Below, one piece after another: positions 8,367 to 16,731 of a stretch of 64,000 nt of DNA (the stretch's first letter is position 1; the number at the start of each line of letters is the position of its first letter). The stretch is taken from positions 1 to 64,000 of the forward strand of contig DXDG01000003.1 of the NCBI GenBank assembly GCA_019115605.1, given 5' to 3'. The notes under the pieces were generated by a model, which ran no database searches, was not told the DNA's origin, and saw only the letters and a list, made by a program, of their open reading frames with translations. The position numbers and the translations under genes were made by a program. This stretch comes from Candidatus Alistipes faecigallinarum (GTDB lineage: Bacteria > Bacteroidota > Bacteroidia > Bacteroidales > Rikenellaceae).

Positions 8367-11300
8367 TTATGCGTTTTGAGGTTTGCGAATCCGGAACATC
8401 GCCGCGTAGAAGAGCGGCAGCAGAATGAGCGTGATGATCGTGCCGACGGTAAGACCGCCCATGATCGTCAGGGCCATCGACCCGTACATCGGGTCGCCGA
8501 CCAGGGGGATCATGCCGACGATGGTCGTCAGCGAGGCCATCAGCTCGGGCCGCACGCGCGAGACGGTCGCCTCGACGACGGCCGTATAGGGAGGCCGGTG
8601 CTCCTCGGTCTGCAGGCGGTTGATCTCGTCGACGAGCACGATGGCGTTCTTGACCATCATGCCGATCAGGCCCATCATGCCGATGATGGCCATGAAGGTC
8701 ATGGGCTGCCCCGTCAGCAGCAGCGACGGGGTGATGCCGCAGAAGACGAAGGGGAAGCACAGCAGAATGAGCAGCACCTTGCGCCAGCTGTTGAACAGCG
8801 CCAGCAGGATGGCCAGAATCAGGAAGATCGTCAGCGGCAGGTACTTCATCAGGTTGCCGATCGCCTCACCCTGCAGCTCGCCCTCGCCGACCCAGCGCAT
8901 CGTATAGCCGTCGGGCAGCGCGATGGCCTCGATTTCGGGACGGATCTCGGCCACGACCCGGGCCGGCGTCGCCGCGTCGCAGTCGGGATTCGGGTCGCAT
9001 TCGGCCTCGATCACCCGCCGGCCGTTCATCCGCCGCACGACATCCTCGTCCCAGTCGAGGCGGATGTCGCGCACGGCATTGCCCAGCGGCATGGCGCGGA
9101 ACATGCGGTCCTGCAGCTCGCTCATCGCCCGGCCGCCCGTCAGCACGCCCCGCAGCTCCTCGTCGGTCAGCCGCAGGTTCATCATGCTCCAGACGGGAAT
9201 CTCGTCGAGGTTGCGGATGCGGCTGCCGTCGTCGTTGCGCACCTGAAGGTTCAGCGTCACCATGCGCTCCTGGTCGTTCAGCACGCCGACCGGCATGCCG
9301 TCCGTGGCCGCCAGCAGGGCGTTGGCCACATCCCCGCGGCCGATTCCCGCACGCAGGGCATCCCGCTGGTTGAATTCCGCCACGAGCGCCTTGCCCTTCG
9401 GCTTCCAGTTGTTCTGCACCGAATAGGGGTCGACGTAGGGACAGCGGCGCATGACGGCCTCGGCCTGAGCGCTCAATGCGCGCAGCACGGCCGGATCGGG
9501 CCCCGCGAACTCCACCTCGACGGTATGCGACGTCGAGATCGAGAAGTTGTACTTGCGGATGCGGACGTAGGCCTCGGGAAACTCCTCGCGCAGCTGCCGG
9601 CGGACCGAGGGGATCACCTCCAGCACGGTCCGGTAGTCGGGGCAGTCGACGATCAGCTCGCCGTAGCAGTCGCCGCCCGAGGTCATCGGACGCACCAGGC
9701 AGTAGTGGGCCGGGGCGCTGCCCTGGCTGACGGCCACGCGCTCGACACCCGGATGGAGCTGCACGCTGTCGCTCATGGCGAGCAGGCGGTCACGCACCCG
9801 GTCGGCATCCGTAGCCGAGGGGAAGAAGCACTCGACGACGAACTGCTTGTAGTCGAAATCGGGGAAGAAGAGGTTCTTCACGCGCGTCATGCCGAAGATC
9901 GAAAACCCCAGCACGGCGAAGGCCACGACGATCGTCGCCCGCTTATAGCCGATCAGGAAGGAGATCGCCCGACGCACGAAGCGGTGGACCGGCGAGTTCA
10001 TCACGACCGGTTCCTGCGCTCCGGCCTGCCGCTTTTCGCGCGCCGGGAGCCACGACTTGGCGCAGACGGGCACCTGGACGAGCGCCAGCACCCAGCTGGC
10101 CAGCAGGCTCACGCACAGCACCAGAAAGAGGTCGCCGGCGTATTCGCCCGCCGAGTCGGGCGAGAGGTAGATGCCCAGGAAGGTCGAGGCGGCGATGACG
10201 GTCGCCCCGAGCAGCGGCAGGGCCGTATTGCGGCCGATGCGGTAGAGGTATGTTTTCGGCATGAAGCCCCGCTTCCTGTCGATCAGGATGCCGTCCATGA
10301 TGACCACGGCGTTGTCGACCAGCATGCCCATCGCCACGATGAAGGCGCCGAGCGAGATGCGTTGCAGCGTCGTGCCGCATACGAGCAGGATCGGGAACGA
10401 GACGGCCACCGTCAGCACCAGTCCGAAGCCGATGATCAGACCGCTGCGGAAGCCCATCGTGAAGACCAGCACGAGGATGACGATCACGACCGATTCAAGC
10501 AGGTTCCACATGAACGACGAGATGGCCTCCGAGACCTTGTCGGGCTGGAAGAAGATCTTCTCGGTGTGGAAGCCGGCCGGGAGCTGCCGCATGGCCTCCG
10601 CGAGCCGCGCGTCGACCGCCTTGCCCACATCCGGCACGATGGCCGAGGATTCCATGGCAATGCAGAGAGCCAGCGCCGGGCGGCCGTCGACGAAGAAGCC
10701 GTTGCGCTGCGGCGTGGCATAGTCCCGTTCGACGCGGGCCACATCGCCGAGGCGCAGCTGGCGGCCGTCCATCGTGCGGATCTCCAGGTCGCGGATCTCC
10801 TCCACGTCGTCGACCGCCGAATCGACATAGAGGGCGATGCGCTCGCCGTCGTTCGGATACATCCCCGCATTGACCGTCTTGCCCGCCTGTTGCAGTGCCG
10901 AGATGATCTGCGTCGGGATCACGCCGTTGCGGGCGATCTGCTCCTTCGAGAGGATGATGTTGATCACCTCGTCGCGGTTGCCGGCGATGTTGATCCGCTT
11001 GACGCCCTTCACGTCCAGGAGCTCGCGCCGCAGGTATTTGGCGTAGCGGTACATCTCCGGGTAGTCGTAGCCGTCGGCCGTCAGGGCGTAGAAGATGCCG
11101 TAGACATCCATCATGTCGTCGATGACCACCGGATCGTAACACCCCTCGGGCAGGCGCGCCGCAGCATCGCTCACCTTGCGGCGCAGCAGGTCGAAGTGCT
11201 GCTCCAGATCGCGGTTCAGCACCGTCATCTGGAACTCGACGGTCACGATCGCCGAGCCGTTGCGGCACTCGCTCTTCACCTTCTTGACGTTGGGCAGCGC

Positions 11301-11525
11301 GCGCAGCTCGTCCTCCATCAGTTGTGCCGCCTTCAGCTCCACTTCGTGGGCGCTCGCGCCGGGATACGGGATCACGACCATCGCCTGCTTGACCGCCACG
11401 GCCGGATCCTCGAGCTTGGGCATGTAGAGGAACGAGAGCACGCCCGCCACGAGGATCGCCCCCATGAGCGACCAGAACAGCACCGGCCGCCGCATGAAAA
11501 ATTCGGTCATTCGCATCTTCATCAC
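8367..11525 (-). CDS. RND efflux permease (AcrB-like superfamily)
   Basis: 1052 residues, full length for the family, with the 12-helix/two large periplasmic loop layout. It starts MMKMRMTEFFMRRPV; the start is set by an ATGA overlap with the adaptor stop (11522-11525). The TM4 proton-relay motif reads AMGMLVDNAVVIMDG, i.e. Asp-Asn where AcrB has Asp-Asp; this D-N form occurs in some RND subgroups. The C-terminal half has the mirrored motif MMGLIGMMVKNAIVLVDEI. It probably exports hydrophobic compounds or detergents by proton antiport; the exact substrate is unknown. Confidence 0.92.
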   Translation of the reverse strand: MMKMRMTEFFMRRPVLFWSLMGAILVAGVLSFLYMPKLEDPAVAVKQAMVVIPYPGASAHEVELKAAQLMEDELRALPNVKKVKSECRNGSAIVTVEFQMTVLNRDLEQHFDLLRRKVSDAAARLPEGCYDPVVIDDMMDVYGIFYALTADGYDYPEMYRYAKYLRRELLDVKGVKRINIAGNRDEVINIILSKEQIARNGVIPTQIISALQQAGKTVNAGMYPNDGERIALYVDSAVDDVEEIRDLEIRTMDGRQLRLGDVARVERDYATPQRNGFFVDGRPALALCIAMESSAIVPDVGKAVDARLAEAMRQLPAGFHTEKIFFQPDKVSEAISSFMWNLLESVVIVILVLVFTMGFRSGLIIGFGLVLTVAVSFPILLVCGTTLQRISLGAFIVAMGMLVDNAVVIMDGILIDRKRGFMPKTYLYRIGRNTALPLLGATVIAASTFLGIYLSPDSAGEYAGDLFLVLCVSLLASWVLALVQVPVCAKSWLPAREKRQAGAQEPVVMNSPVHRFVRRAISFLIGYKRATIVVAFAVLGFSIFGMTRVKNLFFPDFDYKQFVVECFFPSATDADRVRDRLLAMSDSVQLHPGVERVAVSQGSAPAHYCLVRPMTSGGDCYGELIVDCPDYRTVLEVIPSVRRQLREEFPEAYVRIRKYNFSISTSHTVEVEFAGPDPAVLRALSAQAEAVMRRCPYVDPYSVQNNWKPKGKALVAEFNQRDALRAGIGRGDVANALLAATDGMPVGVLNDQERMVTLNLQVRNDDGSRIRNLDEIPVWSMMNLRLTDEELRGVLTGGRAMSELQDRMFRAMPLGNAVRDIRLDWDEDVVRRMNGRRVIEAECDPNPDCDAATPARVVAEIRPEIEAIALPDGYTMRWVGEGELQGEAIGNLMKYLPLTIFLILAILLALFNSWRKVLLILLCFPFVFCGITPSLLLTGQPMTFMAIIGMMGLIGMMVKNAIVLVDEINRLQTEEHRPPYTAVVEATVSRVRPELMASLTTIVGMIPLVGDPMYGSMALTIMGGLTVGTIITLILLPLFYAAMFRIRKPQNA

Positions 11526-12580
11526 AGCAGCCCTCCTACATTCGTTTGACTCGGTGCGGCCACCACGCGGACCTTCTCACCTTGCTCGAGTGCCGAGACG
11601 CCGGCCCGCACGATCCGCTCGCTGCCGTCGAGCCCTTCGACAACGACGGCGCGTCCTTCGGCATCGGTGTTGTCGAGCACGACGCTCCGGCGATGCACCG
11701 TGGAATCGGCTCCGAGGACCCACACGGAGGGAGTATTCCCTTCCAGGAAGAGGGCCCCGAGCGGCAGGCCGAAGCCCCGACGGCCCGCCGTATCGGCCAG
11801 CGTGATCCGCACCTCGACGTTCATGCCGGCCGTCAGCTGCCGGTCGGGCCGGGAGGCGAAGGCCAGCGTCAGGTGGTAGAGCTGGTTGCCGTCGGCCTTG
11901 GGCGGCAGCCCCGCAAGCCGCAGCGGCATTTCATCCCCGAGGTCCGCCGCCCGGCAGGCAAAACGGATGAAACGGTCGCGCCGGAGGTATTCGACGGCCG
12001 GGATGTCGACCTCGACCTCCATGCGCGAGACGTCCAGCAGCGTCACGAGCGCCGTTCCGGCATCGACCATCTCCGCCGGCGAGAAGTTCACCGCCTCAAC
12101 ATAGCCGTCGGTCGGGGCATAGAGCTTCGTGTAGTCGAGTTTGTTGCGGTTGGCCTGCAACTGGACGCCCAGCTGCCGCAGTCCGGCACTCGCCTTCTCG
12201 TAATCGTTGGCCGAGACGCTCTGCCGCTCGAAGAGCTGCTTCGTGCGCGCCACCTCGTCCTTGAGCTGGTCGTACTGGATCTGCAGCGCCTCGACCGCCA
12301 GCCGGTAGTCGGCATCGTCCAGTTCGGCCAGCAGCTGCCCCTTGCGCACGTAGTCGCCCTCGGCGACATGGATGCGGGCGATCTGCCCGGCGGTCTTGAA
12401 TCCCAGGCTCACCTCGTTGGCCGCCTTCACAACGCCCGAAAAGGTGCGCGTCGTTTCTCCGCCCAGCGCCACGGGCTGCGTCACAGAGACGCTCCGCACG
12501 AAGGGCGCCTCCGCCCGTCCGCCCGAACAGGCGCTCAACACGATCGCCCCCAGAGCGATCCACCATCGGTTTGTTTTCAT
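11522..12580 (-). CDS. RND efflux periplasmic adaptor lipoprotein
   Basis: 352 residues from ATG 12580 (MKTNRWWIAL); in-frame ATGs 3 and 12 bp upstream are also possible. The lipoprotein signal has lipobox LSAC. A lipoyl domain is split around about 70-105 and 175-205 (IHVAEGDYVRKGQLLAELD), with an alpha-hairpin of about 60 residues and C-terminal barrel and membrane-proximal domains. It is the first gene of the operon with the RND permease and TolC and is transcribed divergently from an AraC regulator 180 bp away. Upstream only a weak -7 (GAACTTTG at 12617-12624) is visible, consistent with an activator-dependent promoter. Confidence 0.9.
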   Translation of the reverse strand: MKTNRWWIALGAIVLSACSGGRAEAPFVRSVSVTQPVALGGETTRTFSGVVKAANEVSLGFKTAGQIARIHVAEGDYVRKGQLLAELDDADYRLAVEALQIQYDQLKDEVARTKQLFERQSVSANDYEKASAGLRQLGVQLQANRNKLDYTKLYAPTDGYVEAVNFSPAEMVDAGTALVTLLDVSRMEVEVDIPAVEYLRRDRFIRFACRAADLGDEMPLRLAGLPPKADGNQLYHLTLAFASRPDRQLTAGMNVEVRITLADTAGRRGFGLPLGALFLEGNTPSVWVLGADSTVHRRSVVLDNTDAEGRAVVVEGLDGSERIVRAGVSALEQGEKVRVVAAPSQTNVGGLL

Positions 12581-12732
12581 CATCGCTATCATCGTTTTTT
12601 TGAGTTGTCACGCCGGCAAAGTTCCCGTTTTTTCCGTAAAGCCTTTTGTTGCATGTTGTGGATCTATTGTCCTAAAAGATGGTAAAACACGCTTTTTGAA
12701 GATAAAACGCCCCAATTTATTGTTTGAATAAG

Positions 12733-12740
12733 TATATTTG
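12733..12740 (+). promoter_or_regulatory. -7 promoter element (TATATTTG) of the AraC regulator
   Basis: TAnnTTTG located 21 bp before ATG 12762. It decides the start: an in-frame TTG at 12738 would lie inside the promoter, so the ATG is the real start. Confidence 0.65.
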
Positions 12741-12761
12741 CCAACAAAAAACGACATACCG

Positions 12762-13688
12762 ATGTCCGACTCAAAGATCTTCAATGCCCTCAACATAGCA
12801 GCCATTCAATTCAATGAGCGGGCCTGCGTCTTTGACAACAAAATCATCCTCGCCGACAATTCCGACGACGGGGACCGGCCACATGATCTGACGACCGACC
12901 CGACGATGCTGCCCTTTCTCTCGGCTCCGTATCCATTCAAGATTCAATTTTCGATCATCGAACTGTGTCTGGCAGGCTCGATGCGCGTCCGCATGAATCT
13001 GAACGAATACGAACTGCACCGCAATACCTTGATGATTGTAACTCCGGGAGCAATCGGTCAATGTCTGGAGGTGTCGCCCGACTGCCGGATCGCCATCATC
13101 GCCGTATCCAACGACTACGTCATTGCGGAAGAGAACTCCGAAGGGGCGCTTATCATCCGCAAGTTTCTCGCACGGCAATCGCTGCTCGAACTCTCCGATG
13201 CGCAAACGGCGGAGATTTTAGCCATCTACCGGGCGTTGCGCGACAAACTCCGGCAGCCAGACTTCCGTTTCAAGCACCATATTTTGAAGGGCTATCTGCA
13301 GGTGCTCTACGGCGAAGTCTGCCAGTTGATGACACCCCGGGTCGAGGAGCTGGACACCCGGCAAGGCTCGCGCAAAAAGCAGATTTTCGACCGCTTTCTC
13401 GAAGAGCTGCGGCAGCACTACGCCACCGAGCGCAGCGTCGGGTTCTACGCCGACCGGCTCTGCCTGACACCGAAATACCTCTCGCAGGTGATCCATGCCG
13501 TCAGCGGGCGCCACGCCGGGGAGTGGATCCGCGACTACGTGATTCTCGAGGCCAAGGCCCTGCTCAAAAGCGGGCAATATACGGTACAGCAGGTCTCCGA
13601 CATGCTGAATTTCGCCAACCAGTCCTTCTTCGGCGTCTACTTCAAGAAGGCGGTCGGCTGCTCGCCGACCGCCTACAGGGAGTCGTAG
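12762..13688 (+). CDS. AraC-family transcriptional regulator, divergent from the RND operon
   Basis: 308 residues. The N-terminal about 170 residues look like a cupin-type sensor (LMIVTPGAIGQ). The C-terminal AraC DNA-binding domain covers about 200-305: first HTH with YADRLCLTPKYLSQVIHAV, second with TVQQVSDMLNFANQSFFGVYFKK, ending SPTAYRES. The position divergent from the 11.5-12.6 kb pump operon, whose own promoter is poor, makes it the likely activator of that pump. That regulatory link is inferred from layout only. Confidence 0.9.
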   Translation: MSDSKIFNALNIAAIQFNERACVFDNKIILADNSDDGDRPHDLTTDPTMLPFLSAPYPFKIQFSIIELCLAGSMRVRMNLNEYELHRNTLMIVTPGAIGQCLEVSPDCRIAIIAVSNDYVIAEENSEGALIIRKFLARQSLLELSDAQTAEILAIYRALRDKLRQPDFRFKHHILKGYLQVLYGEVCQLMTPRVEELDTRQGSRKKQIFDRFLEELRQHYATERSVGFYADRLCLTPKYLSQVIHAVSGRHAGEWIRDYVILEAKALLKSGQYTVQQVSDMLNFANQSFFGVYFKKAVGCSPTAYRES

Positions 13689-13753
13689 GAAGCCCCGCCC
13701 TGCCAGGCCGTGCAGAGCGTTCGGGCAGATGCACTCCATCCGAAGAAAATGCG

Positions 13754-13761
13754 TATCTTTG
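13754..13761 (+). promoter_or_regulatory. -7 promoter element (TATCTTTG) of the second AraC regulator
   Basis: TAnnTTTG ending 21 bp before the TTG start at 13783. A GGGAAGGAG sequence between them could serve as a ribosome-binding site. Confidence 0.6.
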
Positions 13762-13782
13762 CCCGGGAAGGAGTGAAAGAAA

Positions 13783-14661
13783 TTGAAGCAGATACCCGTT
13801 TATAAGTTCTACCGACACAAGTACGGCTCGGAACTGCTCATCGACGTACTCGATCTGGATGCCCTCAAGGAGGGTATCCGTCGTGCTCCGGTGCATTGCG
13901 AGACCTTCTACCAGATCGTGCTCTTCACTGCGGAGGAGGACGAGATGGGCATCAACGGGCACCGCCGCCGGGCAACCCCGGGCCTGGTGGCCTGCGGACG
14001 CCCCGGCGAGGTGTGGGAGTGGCGGGCGGAGACCCCTCTGAAGGGTGACGTGCTGATCTTCGAGGAGCCTTTCCTGCTGTCGTTCTTCAACGATGCCCAT
14101 TTTCTTGACCGCTTATCCTATCTGCAGGCAGACCGGCCCTCGCCGTTTCTTCTCCCCGATGCACCTCTGCAGAAACGGCTGCGGCAGCTGTTCCTGCAGA
14201 TGAAGGAAGAGATGGCTGCCCCGCAGCACAAGGATCAGCACATCCTGCGGGCCATGCTCTACGAGTTTCTGATGCTGCTGGACCGCGCGAAAAATGCCGC
14301 ACCCCGGACACTTCCTCCGACGGGGATGACTCCGGACCGCTATCGGGAACGTTTCGTCCGACTGGCCGACCGCGAATTCCGCGAACACCACGACGTGGAA
14401 TATTACGCCGGACAGCCCTGCATCACGGCCAACTACCTCAACCGACTCGTTTCCGGACATCTGGGTGTAACGACCAAGCAGTATCTGAACCGGCGCCTGG
14501 TCGACGAGGCCAAGCGGCTGTTGGCCTACACGACCCTGTCGGTCAACGAAATTACCGATCTGCTGCACTTCGAGTCGTCCGCCTACTTCGTCCGCTTCTT
14601 TCACAAGGCCGTCGGTCTCTCTCCCGCCCAATACCGCAAAGACGCGACGGCGAGCCGATGA
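13783..14661 (+). CDS. AraC-family transcriptional regulator
   Basis: 292 residues from a TTG start; no in-frame ATG precedes it and the promoter is just upstream. The sensor domain spans about 1-175, with conserved-looking strands (ETFYQIVLFTAEEDE, LKGDVLIFEEPFLLS) typical of AraC proteins with an AraC_binding cupin. The DNA-binding domain at about 190-290 has HTH segments YYAGQPCITANYLNRLVS and SVNEITDLLHFESSAYFVRF, ending LSPAQYRK. A conspicuous 14-bp inverted repeat lies directly downstream over the next promoter and could be its operator. Confidence 0.9.
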   Translation: MKQIPVYKFYRHKYGSELLIDVLDLDALKEGIRRAPVHCETFYQIVLFTAEEDEMGINGHRRRATPGLVACGRPGEVWEWRAETPLKGDVLIFEEPFLLSFFNDAHFLDRLSYLQADRPSPFLLPDAPLQKRLRQLFLQMKEEMAAPQHKDQHILRAMLYEFLMLLDRAKNAAPRTLPPTGMTPDRYRERFVRLADREFREHHDVEYYAGQPCITANYLNRLVSGHLGVTTKQYLNRRLVDEAKRLLAYTTLSVNEITDLLHFESSAYFVRFFHKAVGLSPAQYRKDATASR

Positions 14662-14686
14662 CGCCGCAGGGAGACTACGACATGTC

Positions 14687-14732
14687 CCTGAAAGTGCAAT
14701 TTCCCGCATCTTTTGTGTATTGCACCTTCAGG
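14687..14732. repeat. Inverted repeat, 14-bp arms, over the YjbR-gene promoter
   Basis: Left arm 14687-14700 (CCTGAAAGTGCAAT) and right arm 14719-14732 (ATTGCACCTTCAGG) are complementary at 13 of 14 positions with an 18-bp spacer. The right arm contains the TTG that serves as -33 for the promoter at 14743. No T-run follows, so it looks more like an operator or a transcript hairpin than a terminator. Confidence 0.6.
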
Positions 14733-14742
14733 CATTCATCCG

Positions 14743-14750
14743 TACCTTTG
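14743..14750 (+). promoter_or_regulatory. -7 promoter element (TACCTTTG) with -33 TTG
   Basis: TAnnTTTG with a TTG at 14720-14722, 20 bp upstream, fitting the Bacteroidota consensus. It drives the YjbR/MmcQ gene starting at 14771 and perhaps the following small genes. Confidence 0.75.
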
Positions 14751-14770
14751 TGAACGACAAAAAAATCGGC

Positions 14771-15145
14771 ATGAATATCGAGGATTTCAGAGCGTACTGC
14801 CTTTCATTCAAGGGCGTACACGAAAAACTGCCGTTCGGCAAAGCTACGTCGGAATATGACCGCAACCTGCTGGTCTTCTATGTACTCGACAAGTGGTTCT
14901 GCTTCGTGAACATCGACGTGTTCGACTTCTGCGACCTGAAATGCCCGCAGGAGCAGATCACCGAACTTCAGGAGCGCTACGAGGGCGTCCGGCCGGCCTA
15001 TCACATGAACAAGCAGCACTGGATCAGCGTCTGCTTCGACAGCGACGTTCCCGACGACAAAATCCGGGAGCTGGTCCGCCAGGCCTATGACACGGTAGTC
15101 GCCTCCCTGCCCGGGAAGCAGCGGGAGGAGTTGAAAAATCTGTAA
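14771..15145 (+). CDS. MmcQ/YjbR family protein
   Basis: 124 residues from ATG 14771; an upstream in-frame TTG at 14720 is part of the -33 element and is rejected. The protein shows the CyaY-like fold signature of the MmcQ/YjbR family: start NIEDFRAYCLSFKGVHEKLPFG, then FCFVNID, and MNKQHWISVCFDSDVPDDKIRELV near the end. Family members are small DNA-binding-fold proteins of unknown biochemical role. It is followed by an NTF2-like gene 16 bp downstream and is probably co-transcribed with it. Confidence 0.88.
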   Translation: MNIEDFRAYCLSFKGVHEKLPFGKATSEYDRNLLVFYVLDKWFCFVNIDVFDFCDLKCPQEQITELQERYEGVRPAYHMNKQHWISVCFDSDVPDDKIRELVRQAYDTVVASLPGKQREELKNL

Positions 15146-15161
15146 CCGCACATACAAAACC

Positions 15162-15626
15162 ATGGAAACAAACGAAATTCCCTTCTACGAACAGCAGTAC
15201 ACGCCCGAAGAGCGCGAACTGGCCCGACACCTGATCGGTTTGGAGCGGGCCGCTCTCGACAAATGGTTCAAGGGCGACACATCGGGCTACGAAAAATTGT
15301 GGTCGCAACGCAGTTTCACCTATTTCGACGGTGTGGCGACCCGACGGGTGGAGGACCACGCCACGATCACCGCCTCACTCAGGGAGATCGACGGCAAGCT
15401 CTTCGCCGACAGCTACGATTTTCGTGCCCCGCGCCTCCAGTTCGGCAACGACATGACGGTGCTGACCTACCAGCTTTTTGCCCGCACCTCGCTCATCGAC
15501 ATGCGCTACAACTGCATCGAGGTCTTCCAGCTCGAATCCGACGGGCAGTGGCGGGTCATCCACTCCACGTGGTCGTTTCTCCGCCCGATGGAGATGGATT
15601 TCGGCCAAGCCAAAAAGATCGTCTGA
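15162..15626 (+). CDS. NTF2-like (SnoaL/DUF4440-type) protein
   Basis: 154 residues, no signal peptide. A helical N-terminus (ELARHLIGLERAALDKWFKGD) is followed by alternating beta strands ending WRVIHSTWSF, the usual plan of the cone-shaped NTF2-like fold, with a WSQRSFTYFDG segment as in DUF4440/SnoaL proteins. Such proteins bind small ligands or act as ketosteroid-isomerase-like enzymes; no catalytic set can be assigned here. Likely co-transcribed with the YjbR gene. Confidence 0.65.
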   Translation: METNEIPFYEQQYTPEERELARHLIGLERAALDKWFKGDTSGYEKLWSQRSFTYFDGVATRRVEDHATITASLREIDGKLFADSYDFRAPRLQFGNDMTVLTYQLFARTSLIDMRYNCIEVFQLESDGQWRVIHSTWSFLRPMEMDFGQAKKIV

Positions 15627-15639
15627 ACCGCTCCGAGCG

Positions 15640-16356
15640 ATGGGGATGATGTGGAATCTGTGGCACGGATGCCACAAGGTGAGCGAAGGGTGCCGGAACT
15701 GCTATGTCTACCGGCGGGACAGCCGCTACGGAATCGACTCGTCGCAGGTGCGCAGGACGCGAAGTTTCCGGCTTCCGGTCGAACGACACCGCGACGGAAG
15801 CTGGAAGGTGCCCCCGGGAATGGTGGTATGGACCTGCTTCACCTCCGATTTCTTCATTGACGAGGCCGACGAATGGCGCATCGAAGCGTGGCGGATGATC
15901 CGATCTCGACCCGACGTGCATTTCGTAATCGTCACCAAACGGGTGGAGCGAATCCGGCAGTCGCTGCCCGACGACTGGGGCTGCGGCTACGACAACGTCA
16001 CGCTCTACTGCACGGTCGAGGACCAGCGGCAGGCCGAAAAGCGTCTGCCGCCGTTCGTCGATCTGCCGCTGCGCCACCGGGGAATCATCTGCGAACCGCT
16101 GCTGGGCCCGGTCGACCTGACCGTCTGGCTGGACGAGCGAATCGAACAGGTCACCGTCGGGGGCGAATCGGGTCCCGAGGCCCGGGCGTGCGACTTTGCG
16201 TGGGTCATGCAGCTTCACGATGCCTGTGCCGCAGCCCACGTACCCTTTTTCTTCAAGCAGACGGGTGCCCTGTTCATCAAGGAGGGACGACACTACCGGA
16301 TCGCACGCAAGAATCAGATGACACAGGCCCGCAAGGCAGGAATCAATCTGCCGTAG
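15640..16356 (+). CDS. DUF5131 family protein (radical-SAM-like, phage Gp37/Gp68 type)
   Basis: 238 residues from ATG 15640 (MGMMWNLWHG). The N-terminal signature HGCHKVSEGCRNCYV gives CX6CX2C, typical of DUF5131, followed by FTSDFFIDEADEWR and VIVTKRVERI, and the late motif TVGGESGPEARACDF. The fold is predicted to resemble radical SAM/spore photoproduct-lyase barrels, but no activity is established for the family. It lies 13 bp behind the NTF2-like gene and may share its transcript. Confidence 0.8.
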   Translation: MGMMWNLWHGCHKVSEGCRNCYVYRRDSRYGIDSSQVRRTRSFRLPVERHRDGSWKVPPGMVVWTCFTSDFFIDEADEWRIEAWRMIRSRPDVHFVIVTKRVERIRQSLPDDWGCGYDNVTLYCTVEDQRQAEKRLPPFVDLPLRHRGIICEPLLGPVDLTVWLDERIEQVTVGGESGPEARACDFAWVMQLHDACAAAHVPFFFKQTGALFIKEGRHYRIARKNQMTQARKAGINLP

Positions 16357-16673
16357 GCCGTGGGCACGCCCCCGCTCCCGACATTACTCCCGGGCGGTGA
16401 CCCTTGCTTTCCGTGCGGCTTCCGGATCGTATGGATTCCCGGGTAGCAGGCACAATCCGCACGGCAAAATGTCCTTATTTTACGGTTCCTGCCGCACTGG
16501 CAAAAACAACACGCCATCGGGAAGCCGCGACCGGTCTCCGACTCCGGCGGTCAAGGGCTTCGTCGGGAGAGACACAACAAGACGTGCGGCAACCCACAGG
16601 TTCCTCCCCGCCCGCTATGAAGGTCTACTCCCCTCTTTTTTCGCTTGGCCGCATAATTCTGCATAATTTTATG
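16357..16673. other. Non-coding stretch between DUF5131 and HD genes
   Basis: About 317 bp with no convincing coding frame, hairpin terminator or repeat; only the last part is AT-rich and leads into the promoter of the HD gene. Confidence 0.5.
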
Positions 16674-16681
16674 TAACTTTG
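16674..16681 (+). promoter_or_regulatory. -7 promoter element (TAACTTTG) of the HD-domain gene
   Basis: TAnnTTTG in an AT-rich patch, 50 bp before ATG 16732. The -33 is unclear; the nearest TTG is 26 bp upstream. Confidence 0.6.
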
Positions 16682-16731
16682 TTAAATACGGAGGTCCGGC
16701 ACGAAGCGTCTCCAATCCAAAGACAAATTGC

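Noticed and set aside
7188..11549. A very long open frame on the plus strand opposite the RND and TolC genes
   Set aside because: Its translation is His/Arg/Asp-rich without any domain, it mirrors the codon structure of the real minus-strand genes, and the minus-strand proteins are unmistakable. High GC produces such antisense frames.
14720..14770. Earlier TTG start for the YjbR/MmcQ protein
   Set aside because: The TTG coincides with the -33 element and the extension covers the -7 element; the ATG at 14771 fits the family start.
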